In this document: one piece after another, positions 15,890-25,500 of the stretch
How the letters are laid out: the number at the start of each line of letters is the position of its first letter
How positions within the stretch are numbered: the stretch's first letter is position 1
Assembly (NCBI GenBank): GCA_018267215.1
Contig: JAFDYX010000005.1
Span: forward strand, 1-62,583
DNA length: 62,583 bases
Origin: Bacteroidota bacterium
Lineage (GTDB): Bacteria; Bacteroidota; Bacteroidia; Cytophagales; Cyclobacteriaceae
Direction: 5' to 3'
Translations under genes and position numbers: made by a program
The notes under the pieces: generated by a model
What the model was told of the DNA's origin: nothing
The model's database searches: none
The model's input: only the letters and a program-made list of their open reading frames with translations

Positions 15890-18478
15890 TCATTTTCCGA
15901 TGACAACCCGCTTCCTGAAAAGCTTCAGCATGCCGCTTGTATCAAACACTTCAAACCATACTACATAGTAACCTACCCGTGCCGGGGTGCCGTCATCGCG
16001 GTCGCCATCCCAACGGAGGAATCCTTCGTAGCCCAGCGTTTCGTTGTTGGCCATGGTTTTTATCGTCCGGCCTTCCGCATCTAAAATTTTTACATTGGCA
16101 GCCATGCCGCTTTGGTCGAACTTGTAATTGATCTTGGAAAAATCCTGCCCCGGTAGAGATAGAGAAAAAATCTCAGGGTCAATGATGACGGCATTGTCGT
16201 TGATTTTTAAATCAGGTCGTGTGTTAGAATTGAGGTAGCCCGGTGTGGCAAACCCAACGGAAGCGTTGGCCGACTTCCAGTTGCCGGCATCGTTTGTTTT
16301 TTCTGTAAAAGAGATGCGTTCCAGCGACACGCCTTCCTTGTCTTTCAGCAAGGACGAGTGCATCTGGGCGGTGTAGGCAAAATGATCAATGACCAACCCT
16401 TGGTTGTTAACCAGGGCAATCGTTCCGGCATTGTCGGGCATACTCGGCACAGAAGTTTTAAATAAAAATTTCTGATCGGCATTGGCATACTGCCTGCTGA
16501 CTACAGTCGGGTCGGAAGTAAAAGCCAAATAACCCGATGGAGGCAAAATGAAATCGCCTTTTGTTATACTGGTAGGTTTTACAAATGTGCCTGATTCAAA
16601 ATTGGCAAGCATCCAGTTTTTCAGGTTCAAATATTTTGGCGACCGGTTATATACCTCTACAAAATCCACACCGCCAGACCACGGGTTGAAAAGCACTTCA
16701 TTGATCACCACATCCAAGCTGTCTGCCTGCTCGGGCAGTGCAAACGACAGTTGGCTGAACTCGGGCTGTATCATATTTCCCGAGCAATCAGTAAGGTTAG
16801 AAACCCGGACTGTGTAAAGTTGGCGAGGGGAAAGGTTGCTATTCAGTTGTACCGAAATTTTTGTCAGCAAAGGATTGCTGAAAAATATTTTTTGCACCGG
16901 TATGGCCGGAGTAAAATTTACCACAGCCTGCGATATATCTTTTTCCAATATTTCATTAAAAATTAAATCCACTTGGCCGGGCGAAACGGCCGCTACTGAA
17001 ACCAACAGAGGGCCTGTCAGATCAGGCTTAGAAGCGAACACAGAATTTTGTCTGCCCGGTGTTCCGCCCGATGGATCCTCCGAGGCAGTCCAGTTGTCTA
17101 TGCCGCTGCAAATGTTGTTTACATCAATGATCTCGAGCGACCAGCCTCCTTCTTGTTTATCTACCTGATGATACCAATCGAGGGTGTAGTTCACTGAGTC
17201 AATGGTGTGGGCTTGGCTATCGCGCAAAGTCAGGTTATCGCCCTCGTTGTTGAGTGTCGGGAAGTTGGCTACGCCTATCACATGGCCGTAACCATTAAAC
17301 AAACCTACGTTGGCTGATGCGCACACAATCCAATACTGACCCGGCAAGATTACCTGGCTTGGGAATTTAGCCGTTGATACTCCGTCTGAAAATTTCCAGT
17401 TGTTCAAGTCAAACGGAACGTGGCTGCGGTTAAAGATTTCAATGTACTCTTGTGCCGGCAGCCCCACTTGCGGAACAGGGTCTGCAAAAATTTCTGAGAT
17501 GATCATGTCTTTTGGCTGGGGCGGAACGGGTTGATAATAGAAAAATGGCAAGGTTACAGTAACGAGTATGTTGCCAGCCAGATCTTTCACGTTAGCTACC
17601 GTCAATTGGCTGAGGACGCCATCCTGAAAATTAACAGCAAAAGAAATCAGTACGGTTTTGCCATCCGGCTGCAACTCTGCCGATGTAGGTGAGCCGATTG
17701 AGTTATTCGCATTGTAATTGGAAAGTGTCTCCGTAGAATTTTTTTCTACCGCCTCAGAAAATAAAACTGAAAGTGAATTGGGCGAAGAAATTTTTATCTG
17801 ACTTACCGTAGGCGGTGTGGTATCTATTTGTAAAGGACCTGCATAAAAATCGTTATAATAAAACTTGGTGATATTGCTGGCAGTGTAGGTGCTCCGCACA
17901 CCAAAGTAAAGCGATGAATGGATGGTGGCATCTGTTCCGCTGGCATCTACTGTAAAGTTGGTGCCGCCCAAATAATCAACAAACAATTTCCATAACCCCG
18001 TGTTGTTGCGTGTTACTTTTATGCGGACTGCAAAGGCATTGGCAATAGCTCCATTCGTTGCCCGGCACACAGACACAGAAGCCGACCCATTTTGCCTGAA
18101 CAACTCAATGGCATCGTTGTTCAATGCTTCGCCCAATTGCAAGTAATATCCATTCAGTGGCTGCGTCAGGTCGGCCTGATCGCTTACTAAGTAAATCCGG
18201 CCATAGTTCAGAGCAGAGGGGGCAAAACCTTGCTTTGTATAAACCTGCCATTCAAAATCATCCAACGAAGAAGTTGAAAATGAAGTTGACAGATAAGAAG
18301 TGCCTGCCACAGTTGCATTCAATTGCAACTGGCCTGAGGTGTTAACAGTAAATTGAGATACCGTTCCCTGCCAAGCCGGGCTGGATGTATAATCACCATC
18401 CGAAAAAATCGTAGCGGTCTGCCCGAAACAAACGGTTGTTAAAGCAACTAAGAAAAAAATGGAGCTTATTTCTCTCAT
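15890..18478 (-). CDS. Secreted multidomain protein with two lamin-tail domains and FlgD-like C-terminus
   Basis: An 862-residue exported protein. The signal peptide is MREISSIFFLVALTTVCFG. Residues about 25-215 form a beta-rich jelly-roll-like domain, followed by an Ig-like SbsA-type domain (TPPTVSQIKI..). The first lamin-tail domain starts at DMIISEIFADP (about 325-450). A second Ig-like region and a second lamin-tail domain (VVINEVLFNPWSGG, about 595-720) follow. The C-terminus (WDGDRDDGTPARVGYYVVWFE) is a FlgD-like/T9SS type-B-like segment. Lamin-tail proteins in Bacteroidota are cell-surface proteins, often linked to adhesion or nuclease activity, but no catalytic domain is present here. 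Divergent from asd. Confidence 0.8.
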   Translation of the reverse strand: MREISSIFFLVALTTVCFGQTATIFSDGDYTSSPAWQGTVSQFTVNTSGQLQLNATVAGTSYLSTSFSTSSLDDFEWQVYTKQGFAPSALNYGRIYLVSDQADLTQPLNGYYLQLGEALNNDAIELFRQNGSASVSVCRATNGAIANAFAVRIKVTRNNTGLWKLFVDYLGGTNFTVDASGTDATIHSSLYFGVRSTYTASNITKFYYNDFYAGPLQIDTTPPTVSQIKISSPNSLSVLFSEAVEKNSTETLSNYNANNSIGSPTSAELQPDGKTVLISFAVNFQDGVLSQLTVANVKDLAGNILVTVTLPFFYYQPVPPQPKDMIISEIFADPVPQVGLPAQEYIEIFNRSHVPFDLNNWKFSDGVSTAKFPSQVILPGQYWIVCASANVGLFNGYGHVIGVANFPTLNNEGDNLTLRDSQAHTIDSVNYTLDWYHQVDKQEGGWSLEIIDVNNICSGIDNWTASEDPSGGTPGRQNSVFASKPDLTGPLLVSVAAVSPGQVDLIFNEILEKDISQAVVNFTPAIPVQKIFFSNPLLTKISVQLNSNLSPRQLYTVRVSNLTDCSGNMIQPEFSQLSFALPEQADSLDVVINEVLFNPWSGGVDFVEVYNRSPKYLNLKNWMLANFESGTFVKPTSITKGDFILPPSGYLAFTSDPTVVSRQYANADQKFLFKTSVPSMPDNAGTIALVNNQGLVIDHFAYTAQMHSSLLKDKEGVSLERISFTEKTNDAGNWKSANASVGFATPGYLNSNTRPDLKINDNAVIIDPEIFSLSLPGQDFSKINYKFDQSGMAANVKILDAEGRTIKTMANNETLGYEGFLRWDGDRDDGTPARVGYYVVWFEVFDTSGMLKLFRKRVVIGK

Positions 18479-18497
18479 AGTATCTTATCAAAAATAC

Positions 18498-18505
18498 TAT
18501 TTTTG
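18498..18505 (+). promoter_or_regulatory. -7 element of the asd promoter
   Basis: TATTTTTG, a full match to TAnnTTTG, 22 bases upstream of the asd ATG and between the divergent lamin-tail and asd genes. No clear TTTG at -33. Confidence 0.5.
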
Positions 18506-18527
18506 CCACTCACAAATTTTTTAAAAA

Positions 18528-19526
18528 ATGAAACTGGCAATTGTAGGCGCTACCGGCTTGGTAGGCCAAGAACTTCTCAAAGTAATAGAAGAGCGAAACA
18601 TCGAGTTCGATGAACTGTATTTAGTGGCCTCGGCCAAGTCGGTGGGGCAAAAGATGAAATTCAAAGGCAAGGAATATACGGTGAAGAGCATGGAAGAAGT
18701 TTGCCAGATTGCTCCGGATGTAGCAATCTTTTCGGCCGGAGGCAGCACTTCGCTGGAGTGGGCGCCCAAGTTTGCCGACAAAGGCACTATTGTGATAGAC
18801 AATTCTTCTGCCTGGCGGATGGATCCTACTAAAAAATTAATTGTGCCGGAAATCAACGGCCATGTGTTAAAGATAGATGACCGCATCATTGCCAACCCCA
18901 ATTGTTCTACCATTCAAATGGTGATGGCGCTGGCGCCATTGCATATTCGGTATAAAATAAAACGCATCGTGGTTTCGACTTATCAATCGGTAACCGGAAC
19001 AGGCAAAGATGCTGTGCAGCAAATGATGGAAGAGCGGCAGGGTATAGCCAATGGCATTAAAGTTTATCCGCACCGTATTGATATGAATGCATTGCCGCAC
19101 ATAGATTCGTTTTTGGACAACGGCTACACCAAAGAAGAAATGAAAATGGTAAACGAAACACGAAAAATTTTGGGCGATGATACCATTGGCGTCACTTCTA
19201 CCACGGTGCGCATACCAGCCATTGGCGGACACTCGGAGGCTGTGAACGTAGAGTTCCACCAAGAGTTTGACCTGACAGACGTGCGCCACATTTTGGAAAA
19301 CACACCGGGCGTAGTGGTGCAAGATGACGTGAAGAACAATGTTTACCCGATGCCTATCCACTCGCACGGCAAAGATGAAGTTTTTGTGGGCAGGCTGCGC
19401 AGAGATGAGTCGCAACCCAAAACACTCAATATGTGGATTGTGAGCGACAACCTCCGCAAAGGAGCGGCTACCAACGCGGTGCAGATTGCCGAGTTTTTAG
19501 CAGAAAAGAATCTGGTGGTTGGTTAA
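18528..19526 (+). CDS. asd: Aspartate-semialdehyde dehydrogenase
   Basis: NADPH-dependent reduction of aspartyl phosphate to aspartate semialdehyde, the branch point to lysine/diaminopimelate, threonine and methionine. It has 332 residues, normal for the family. The Rossmann motif is GATGLVGQE (7-15), the catalytic Cys126 sits in NPNCSTIQ, and the catalytic His is in RIPAIGGHSEAV. It stands alone between the lamin-tail gene and lemA. lysA, later in the same pathway, is present elsewhere in the window (46482-47714). Confidence 0.96.
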   Translation: MKLAIVGATGLVGQELLKVIEERNIEFDELYLVASAKSVGQKMKFKGKEYTVKSMEEVCQIAPDVAIFSAGGSTSLEWAPKFADKGTIVIDNSSAWRMDPTKKLIVPEINGHVLKIDDRIIANPNCSTIQMVMALAPLHIRYKIKRIVVSTYQSVTGTGKDAVQQMMEERQGIANGIKVYPHRIDMNALPHIDSFLDNGYTKEEMKMVNETRKILGDDTIGVTSTTVRIPAIGGHSEAVNVEFHQEFDLTDVRHILENTPGVVVQDDVKNNVYPMPIHSHGKDEVFVGRLRRDESQPKTLNMWIVSDNLRKGAATNAVQIAEFLAEKNLVVG

Positions 19527-19577
19527 TTTTTCAACAACAGATTAAAGGACTACCTTCGTTACAAATAAATAACAACT

Positions 19578-20159
19578 ATGAATTTCAAGAAATTTATTCC
19601 ATGGATTATCATTGGCTTGATCGTCATTTGGGCGATCAGCAAATACAACGGTATTGTAGGAAAAGACCAGACCGTTAAAAAAACATGGGGCAATGTAGAG
19701 TCAGACTACCAACGCAGGATGGATCTGATCCCCAATCTGGTGAACACCGTGAAGGGATATGCTAATTTCGAAAAAGAAACGCTGACAAAAGTGATTGAAG
19801 CCCGCGCCAGCGCCACACAAGTAAAAATTGATCCCACTAATCTGACACCCGAAAAACTGGCGGAGTTTCAGCAAGCACAAGGCGGCTTAAGCCAAGCCTT
19901 GGGGCGGCTGATGGTAGTGGCCGAAAAATATCCTGACTTAAAAGCCAACCAAAATTTTCTGGACTTGCAAGCGCAACTGGAAGGCACCGAAAACCGCATC
20001 AACGTATCGCGCCAGCGCTTCAACGATGCCGTCAGCGATTACAACATCGCCATTGTGGGCTTCCCCGGAAACCTGGTTGCCATGATCGGAGGCTTTAAAG
20101 AAAAAGGATTCTTCCAAGCCGCAGCCGGAGCCGATAAAGCACCCGAAGTAAAGTTTTGA
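19578..20159 (+). CDS. lemA: LemA family protein
   Basis: A 193-residue protein with an N-terminal transmembrane segment (PWIIIGLIVIWAI, about residues 7-19) and a long helical periplasmic or surface domain. Conserved LemA blocks are NVESDYQRRMDLIPNLVNTVKGYA and the C-terminal YNIAIVGFPGNLVA. LemA proteins are often next to TPM-domain genes; that partner is absent here. It ends in a bidirectional terminator shared with the convergent DUF4349 gene. The molecular function of the family is unresolved. Confidence 0.92.
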   Translation: MNFKKFIPWIIIGLIVIWAISKYNGIVGKDQTVKKTWGNVESDYQRRMDLIPNLVNTVKGYANFEKETLTKVIEARASATQVKIDPTNLTPEKLAEFQQAQGGLSQALGRLMVVAEKYPDLKANQNFLDLQAQLEGTENRINVSRQRFNDAVSDYNIAIVGFPGNLVAMIGGFKEKGFFQAAAGADKAPEVKF

Positions 20160-20179
20160 TTTTAATATCTCACGCATCG

Positions 20180-20210
20180 AAAAAACGCCTCCATCCCGAG
20201 GCGTTTTTTA
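20180..20210. terminator. Bidirectional terminator between lemA and the DUF4349 gene
   Basis: AAAAAACGCCTC, a six-base loop CATCCC, then GAGGCGTTTTTT. The A-run on one side and T-run on the other serve both convergent genes. Confidence 0.9.
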
Positions 20211-20223
20211 TTTTCTTTCTATG

Positions 20224-21042
20224 CTAAGCCTTCTTTCTAAATATTGCTTTCAGCCAATTTCTTCTCCAATAAACTACTGACATTACCAGAACGACAGGCC
20301 AAATATTGATAAAAGCCAGCAGTGCATTTTTTGCAATCTTCCATCCGTTGGAAAATCCTTCTTTTATTTTTGCCCAATATGATCCTTCGTCTCCCGGTCT
20401 TTCGCGGTACTCAGTTCTCTGATAGATTTCCAGATTGATGGTGCTCTCGGCTACACGATTCTTTAAATAGTTCAAACGGCCTTCCTTCGATTCGATCTCT
20501 TCTTGAATGATGCGAATTTGTTCTTCAGCCTTCAAAACATCTTCTACGGTTTTTGCTTTTGTTTTAAGGATGTCAATGTACCGGTCTCGTACTTCCTTTT
20601 TTGTTCTCAATCGGGTTTCTATATCAACATATTCTTCCGTCACGTCTTCGGTAGAAATCCTTTTGTGGTCGGTATATACAGATTGACGACCGAGTTCATC
20701 AAGGAGGATTTCAAAATTTTTAGACGGCACTCTTATTGTTAGTTGATTTGAGATTTGATTGACTGAGTTAGTCAGGCTCATACTGGATATTGATCCCTGA
20801 CGACTTAACACAGTTCTTGTGATTGCTTTAGTCGCTGAGTCAATTTGTTCCACCTGAAAACGGTAATCAGCAGTTTTGATAATCTGATTTACAATTTCAA
20901 CCTCTTTTGCCGGAGGAGGCGACTCCAGAGAAATCATTTTTGCTGCTTGCGTGTTTGAACTCTCTTTTTGTTTTTGACATGAACTCACCACTAAAACAAC
21001 AAAGCAAAAAATAATCAATATCGTAGGTCTCATCAAATGCAC
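20224..21042 (-). CDS. DUF4349 domain lipoprotein
   Basis: A 272-residue membrane-anchored protein. The signal peptide ends in a lipobox (LVVSSC); an in-frame ATG at the fourth codon (21033) gives a more typical lipoprotein start. The DUF4349 domain covers about residues 50-250: IIKTADYRFQVEQID, a coiled-coil middle (KEVRDRYIDILKTKAKTVEDVLKAEEQI..) and a final transmembrane helix (ALLAFINIWPVVLVMSVVYW) with a basic cytoplasmic tail. The family is widespread and functionally uncharacterised; a helical hairpin on the outside of the inner membrane is likely. Confidence 0.85.
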   Translation of the reverse strand: MHLMRPTILIIFCFVVLVVSSCQKQKESSNTQAAKMISLESPPPAKEVEIVNQIIKTADYRFQVEQIDSATKAITRTVLSRQGSISSMSLTNSVNQISNQLTIRVPSKNFEILLDELGRQSVYTDHKRISTEDVTEEYVDIETRLRTKKEVRDRYIDILKTKAKTVEDVLKAEEQIRIIQEEIESKEGRLNYLKNRVAESTINLEIYQRTEYRERPGDEGSYWAKIKEGFSNGWKIAKNALLAFINIWPVVLVMSVVYWRRNWLKAIFRKKA

Positions 21043-21067
21043 GTTTGTTTTCCGTTTTTAGCTGGTT

Positions 21068-22174
21068 TCACTTGCAACTTTTCTTGATGGCAGCCTTCGC
21101 CTCTTGCGATCCCAACTCGTCTGCGCGTTTCAAATCCAGGCAGCCATCGTAGTTATTGTTCATGGTTAGTTTTACTAACCCGCGTTGATAATACGTTTCC
21201 CCGTCTGTCGGGTATAGTTCGATGGAAGAAGAGTAATCTTCTACGGCTCCGGCATAATCTTCTTTTTCGGTTTTGCTCAGGGCGCGGTTATCAAAATAGG
21301 TGGGGTTGGTGGCGTCTATCTCAATGGCCTTGGTGTAGTCGGCAATGGAGCCATCATAATCTTGCATGGTATATTTCAATACACCGCGCAGGTTGTAGGT
21401 TTCAGCATCCTGATTGTTCAGCTCAATGGCTTTGTTGTAATCTTCCAGCGCGCCTTTCAAATCTTCTTTGGCGCTTTTGGCCAGAGCGCGGTTTTCATAT
21501 TTCAAAGGGTCTTTCGCGTCTAACTTGATGGCTTGGTCATAATCGGCAATGGCTTGCACAAAATTGCTGGTGTTGTAGTACGCCACGCCCCGGTAGTTGT
21601 AGAGGTTAGCATCAGCTTTGTCGAGTTCGATGGCCTTGGTGTAATCGTCTATGGCGCTCACGTATTCGCCTAATTCTGCTTTGACGATGCCTCGATTAAA
21701 ATATTTGTCGTCCGTAACGGGACCGATCTCCAGCGACTTCGAAAAATCAAAATAAGCGCCTTGCAAATCTTCGGTGTTGTATTTGGCAAAACCCCTGTTG
21801 GTATAGGCTTCGGCATACTTGGAGTTAAAACGGATCGCTTTATTAAGATCGGCAATTGCGCCATCGTCATCGCCCAAATTGATTTTTGATTCCCCGCGAT
21901 AGTTCAGTGCATCGGCCAGGGTAGAGTCTATCTCCAAAGCAAAATTAAAATCGCCAATGGCTCCATAATAATCTGCCAGCGCCATGCGTGTGCGACCGCG
22001 CAGGGTAAAGGCATTTTTATTTTTAGGATTGGTCTCAATCAATTTGGTGAGATCTAATTTGGCTCCGGCAAAATCTTTGGCCTCCATTTTTTTGCGAACG
22101 GCTTCTAGCGGATCAGATTGAGCTCTAGCGTTCATGCAGCAGATGCAGAGTATGGCAACGAAAATTTTATTCAT
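21068..22174 (-). CDS. Exported tetratricopeptide-repeat protein
   Basis: 368 residues: a signal peptide (MNKIFVAILCICCMNARAQ) followed by about nine consecutive 34-residue TPR units with the usual W/G/Y/A pattern. Examples are NYRGESKINLGDDDGAIADL, then repeated DYTKAIELD blocks. No enzymatic domain is seen. TPR arrays of this kind are periplasmic or surface scaffolds for protein interaction. It ends in KAAIKKSCK. The gene stands alone, divergent from the amidohydrolase gene. Confidence 0.88.
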   Translation of the reverse strand: MNKIFVAILCICCMNARAQSDPLEAVRKKMEAKDFAGAKLDLTKLIETNPKNKNAFTLRGRTRMALADYYGAIGDFNFALEIDSTLADALNYRGESKINLGDDDGAIADLNKAIRFNSKYAEAYTNRGFAKYNTEDLQGAYFDFSKSLEIGPVTDDKYFNRGIVKAELGEYVSAIDDYTKAIELDKADANLYNYRGVAYYNTSNFVQAIADYDQAIKLDAKDPLKYENRALAKSAKEDLKGALEDYNKAIELNNQDAETYNLRGVLKYTMQDYDGSIADYTKAIEIDATNPTYFDNRALSKTEKEDYAGAVEDYSSSIELYPTDGETYYQRGLVKLTMNNNYDGCLDLKRADELGSQEAKAAIKKSCK

Positions 22175-22301
22175 GCTTTAACAAATTGATGGAGCAAGTT
22201 AACAAGTTTTTTAATCCCTGTGGGCGGGTTGCGCCCCGTTCAAAGAATTCCAATGAACAAAACCACACTTTTCGGTAGATTTGATTCTCTAATTCATCTC
22301 T

Positions 22302-23426
22302 ATGAAAACATGGCTTCTTTGCTGTTGCTGTTTTTTGTTCTCAGGCTTGTGGGCGCAAGAAAAACCACTACCCGACAAAATGGATTTTGAAGCCTACGAT
22401 CCGCCCTCTTCTTTGGTGGTGGCAGAACACAAATTAACAAGAGCCAAATTTCCGTTCATTGATATTCACAACCATCAAGGAGATATGGACAAAGGAAATC
22501 TGGGTGAGTTGATCAAAGAAATGGATAAGCTCAACATGGCTGTCATGAACAACCTGAGCGGGCGGGGATTTGGCGGCCGCAGGGATTTTTCAGGGAGCAA
22601 CGAACATCTCTATGCTTCTTTGCAGAATATCAAAAAAAATTACCCCAACCGGTTTATCCTCTTTACCAATATCAGCTTTGTGGACATTGACGATCCGCAA
22701 TGGACGGCCAACACAGTGAAGCAGCTGGAAGAAAATGTAAAGGCAGGAGCTAAGGGATTGAAAATATACAAATCGCTCGGCATGTTTGCCCGCGACAACA
22801 AAGGAAGGCGCATCCACATAGATGACCCCCGCATTGACGCGGTGTGGGATAAGTGTGGGGAACTGGGCATCCCCGTATTAATCCACGCGGCTGACCCCAA
22901 ACAATTTTGGCAGCCGATTGACCAGCACAATGAGCGATGGCTGGAACTGAAACTGCACCCCGGGCGAAGGCATGACCACGACACGGTAACATGGGAAACA
23001 ATTATAGCAGAGCAGCATCATATATTTCGCAAACACCCTCGCACTAAATTTATAAACGCCCACCTGGGCTGGTATGGAAACGATCTGAAAAAACTCGGGA
23101 GCCTGCTCGATGAAATGCCAAATGTTTATACTGAAATAGGAGCCGTTATTGCCGAACTGGGCAGGCAGCCACGTGCGGCCAAAGAATTTTTAATAAAATA
23201 TCAAGATCGGGTTTTGTTTGGCAAAGACAGTTGGGTGCCGGAAGAATACACCACTTATTTCAGGGTGCTGGAAACGGAAGACGAATATTTTTTATACCAC
23301 AAAAGATACCATGCCTTTTGGCGTATGTATGGCATCGGCTTGCCTGATGAAGTATTGAAGAAAATCTATTATAAAAATGCGATGGTGCTGGTGCCCGGTA
23401 TAGACCAGTCCTTGTTCCCTCAATAG
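22302..23426 (+). CDS. Exported amidohydrolase-family (TIM-barrel metal-dependent) hydrolase
   Basis: 374 residues with a Cys-rich signal peptide (MKTWLLCCCCFLFSGLWAQ). Amidohydrolase_2-type features are the metal ligands His56 and His58 in DIHNHQG, a His in PVLIHAADP, a His in NAHLGW, and a late Asp in FGKDSW. Members of this group include decarboxylases and lactonases; the substrate here is unknown. Export is unusual for the canonical cytosolic members but common among Bacteroidota versions. No operon partners. Confidence 0.8.
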   Translation: MKTWLLCCCCFLFSGLWAQEKPLPDKMDFEAYDPPSSLVVAEHKLTRAKFPFIDIHNHQGDMDKGNLGELIKEMDKLNMAVMNNLSGRGFGGRRDFSGSNEHLYASLQNIKKNYPNRFILFTNISFVDIDDPQWTANTVKQLEENVKAGAKGLKIYKSLGMFARDNKGRRIHIDDPRIDAVWDKCGELGIPVLIHAADPKQFWQPIDQHNERWLELKLHPGRRHDHDTVTWETIIAEQHHIFRKHPRTKFINAHLGWYGNDLKKLGSLLDEMPNVYTEIGAVIAELGRQPRAAKEFLIKYQDRVLFGKDSWVPEEYTTYFRVLETEDEYFLYHKRYHAFWRMYGIGLPDEVLKKIYYKNAMVLVPGIDQSLFPQ

Positions 23427-23448
23427 CAGTTATAGAAGCGAAAAAGAT

Positions 23449-24798
23449 TTATTCCTGAAAATGCTTCAGGCGCACCACCTCTTCAGGTTTTAAAAATCTC
23501 CATTGTCCGCGTGCCAGTTCTTTTTTGTCCAGGCCGGCATACGCTACTCTGTCTAATTTTACAACTTCATAACCCAGCGCCTCAAAAATTCTGCGCACGA
23601 TGCGGTTCCATCCAATATGTATTTCAATCCCTATTTCCTTGCCATCGTCACTAACAATAGCAAGGTCGTCCACCTGAGCTTTCCCTTCTTCAAAGTAAAC
23701 GCCATCCAGAATTTTTTGAAAATCATTTTTAGTAAGGGCACGATTTAACTCCACTTTGTAAATCTTCTTCGCTTTATACGAAGGGTGCGTGAGTTTGTCG
23801 GCTAAATCGCCATCGTTGGTAATCAACAATAGCCCCGTTGTGTTTCGGTCTAACCGGCCCACCGGGTAAACCCGCTCTTTGCAGGCATTGGCTACCAACT
23901 CCATAACGGTTTTCCGTTCTTCCGGATCATCGGTGGTAGTAATAAAGCCTTTGGGTTTATTCAGCAGGATATACACCGGCTGTTCTGCTTTCAGTTTACG
24001 TCCTTCGTAGCGCACATCGTCAGTTGGTTTCACCTTATGCCCCATTTCAGTAATGGTAACTCCGTTTACCGTTACCAAGCCCATCTTGATAAATTCGTCT
24101 GCTTCCCTGCGGCTGCCTACTCCACTATTGGCCATAAATTTATTGAGGCGTATCAGCCCGTCCGAAGGTTTTTGCGGAATAGAGGGCATCTTCTCGGGCT
24201 GGGCATCTTCGTCTTTCTTTATTTTTCTTACCTGGCTGCGATCAAATTTTTGGAAAGTGTTCGGGCGATCATTGTCCTCTCTCTTAAAACTTCTTTTGCG
24301 AAAAGAGGAGTCGTCAGACGTGCTGCTTTTTCTTGAAAAATTCTTTCTTGGAAATTTTTCATCTGATGAGTCAGAGCGTCTGAAACGCGGCTTAGAGCTG
24401 TCTCTGTCTTCCGATCTTCTATCTTCATCCCGTGAAAATTTTTTCCTGAAAGGTTTCCCTTCAAAAGAACCGGATGATCGGCCGGTTGATCTTCCCTCTC
24501 TCCTTTCTCCGGATGAAAATTTACGATCTGAAAAATCCCGGTCGTTTCGCTTGCGTGCCGGGCCTTCTGAGCTACGGCCAAATCCTGACGGCTTCCGCCT
24601 GAATTGACCTTCTCCACCCGATCTGTCATCGCGATCGGATCGCGAGGATGAAAAACTCCGTTTTGAAGATTTGCGCTCATCTCCTCCAAACGAACTGTCT
24701 GATGATGGTTTGGTTCGCTTGCGCTCATGAAATGATTTCTCTGCGCGGCTTTGTTTACCAAACGAAGTTCGCTTGTCGGATTTGCCAAAACGTGCCAT
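23449..24798 (-). CDS. RluB/RsuA-type rRNA pseudouridine synthase with long disordered N-terminal extension
   Basis: 449 residues. The C-terminal 240 residues are a normal RsuA/RluB enzyme. The S4 RNA-binding domain is about 214-260 (LNKFMANSGVGSRREADEF) and the synthase domain carries catalytic Asp317 in GRLDRNTTG. It isomerises a uridine in 23S rRNA, by family. Residues 1-205 are a low-complexity tail rich in Arg, Lys, Ser, Asp and Phe with SR- and RG-like clusters, probably disordered and RNA-binding. Such tails occur in other Bacteroidota homologues, which supports a real start at 24798. scpB lies 98 bases upstream in the same direction, an arrangement seen in many bacteria. Confidence 0.9.
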   Translation of the reverse strand: MARFGKSDKRTSFGKQSRAEKSFHERKRTKPSSDSSFGGDERKSSKRSFSSSRSDRDDRSGGEGQFRRKPSGFGRSSEGPARKRNDRDFSDRKFSSGERREGRSTGRSSGSFEGKPFRKKFSRDEDRRSEDRDSSKPRFRRSDSSDEKFPRKNFSRKSSTSDDSSFRKRSFKREDNDRPNTFQKFDRSQVRKIKKDEDAQPEKMPSIPQKPSDGLIRLNKFMANSGVGSRREADEFIKMGLVTVNGVTITEMGHKVKPTDDVRYEGRKLKAEQPVYILLNKPKGFITTTDDPEERKTVMELVANACKERVYPVGRLDRNTTGLLLITNDGDLADKLTHPSYKAKKIYKVELNRALTKNDFQKILDGVYFEEGKAQVDDLAIVSDDGKEIGIEIHIGWNRIVRRIFEALGYEVVKLDRVAYAGLDKKELARGQWRFLKPEEVVRLKHFQE

Positions 24799-24896
24799 AA
24801 GGAAATTTGTTAATTCGGATGGAAGGTAGTTAGAAAATGGTAAAATAAAACTGCCCCGGGTTTTTTACGGGGTCAGCAAGAAAGCAACAAGGCAGG

Positions 24897-25463
24897 TTAT
24901 TGGTTTTCTGGCGCTTCGCCTATCGTATTTACTTCGCTGCTAAAATCTTTGGGTGTAGGCAGTTCGCTCATGTCGTTGATGCCGAAATACTCCATAAACT
25001 TGGGGCTTGTGCCGTACAGCATGGGACGTCCAATGGTTTCGGCCTTGCCTTGAATTTCAATAAGTCCTTTATCTAATAATTTTTGGATGGCGTAGTCGCA
25101 GTTTACACCGCGTATATTTTCTACTTCGGGTTTTGAAATTGGCTGCTTGTAGGCAATGATCGAAAGGGTTTCCATCGCGCTGATCGACAATCTTTTTTTC
25201 GATTGTTGCTTCAGCATGATGCCGATGCTGGCTTGGTATGCGGGCTTTGTTAAAAACTGATAGCCACCAGCCGATTTGTATAACTGAAAGGAATATTCCT
25301 CTGCCTGATATTTATCTTCCAAAATTTGAAGTGCCGCCACAATGTCTTCTTCGGGCACGTCTGCATTAAACATCTCCGAAAGACATGCTTTCAAGTCGGC
25401 TACCTTGGTTACGCTGGGCGAGCAAAACACCAAGGCTTCAATATGGTTCTGTAAAAAATTCAC
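24897..25463 (-). CDS. scpB: Segregation and condensation protein B
   Basis: ScpB is the winged-helix kleisin partner of the SMC-ScpAB condensin. It has 188 residues. Typical features are HIEALVFCSP at the start, two winged-helix domains, the conserved MLKQQSKKRLSISAMETLSIIAYKQPISKPEVENIRGVNCDYAIQ block, and GRPMLYGTS near the C-terminus. scpA and smc are not in the window. It precedes the pseudouridine synthase gene in the same direction and follows the DksA-like gene. Confidence 0.93.
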   Translation of the reverse strand: MNFLQNHIEALVFCSPSVTKVADLKACLSEMFNADVPEEDIVAALQILEDKYQAEEYSFQLYKSAGGYQFLTKPAYQASIGIMLKQQSKKRLSISAMETLSIIAYKQPISKPEVENIRGVNCDYAIQKLLDKGLIEIQGKAETIGRPMLYGTSPKFMEYFGINDMSELPTPKDFSSEVNTIGEAPENQ

Positions 25464-25500
25464 GTTTTAAAATTCTAAGGTTATTGAGGGGGCACCCCCA

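Noticed and set aside
24053..24607. Plus-strand ORF opposite the pseudouridine synthase tail
   Set aside because: Its open frame results from the low-complexity Arg/Ser/Asp codons on the minus strand.
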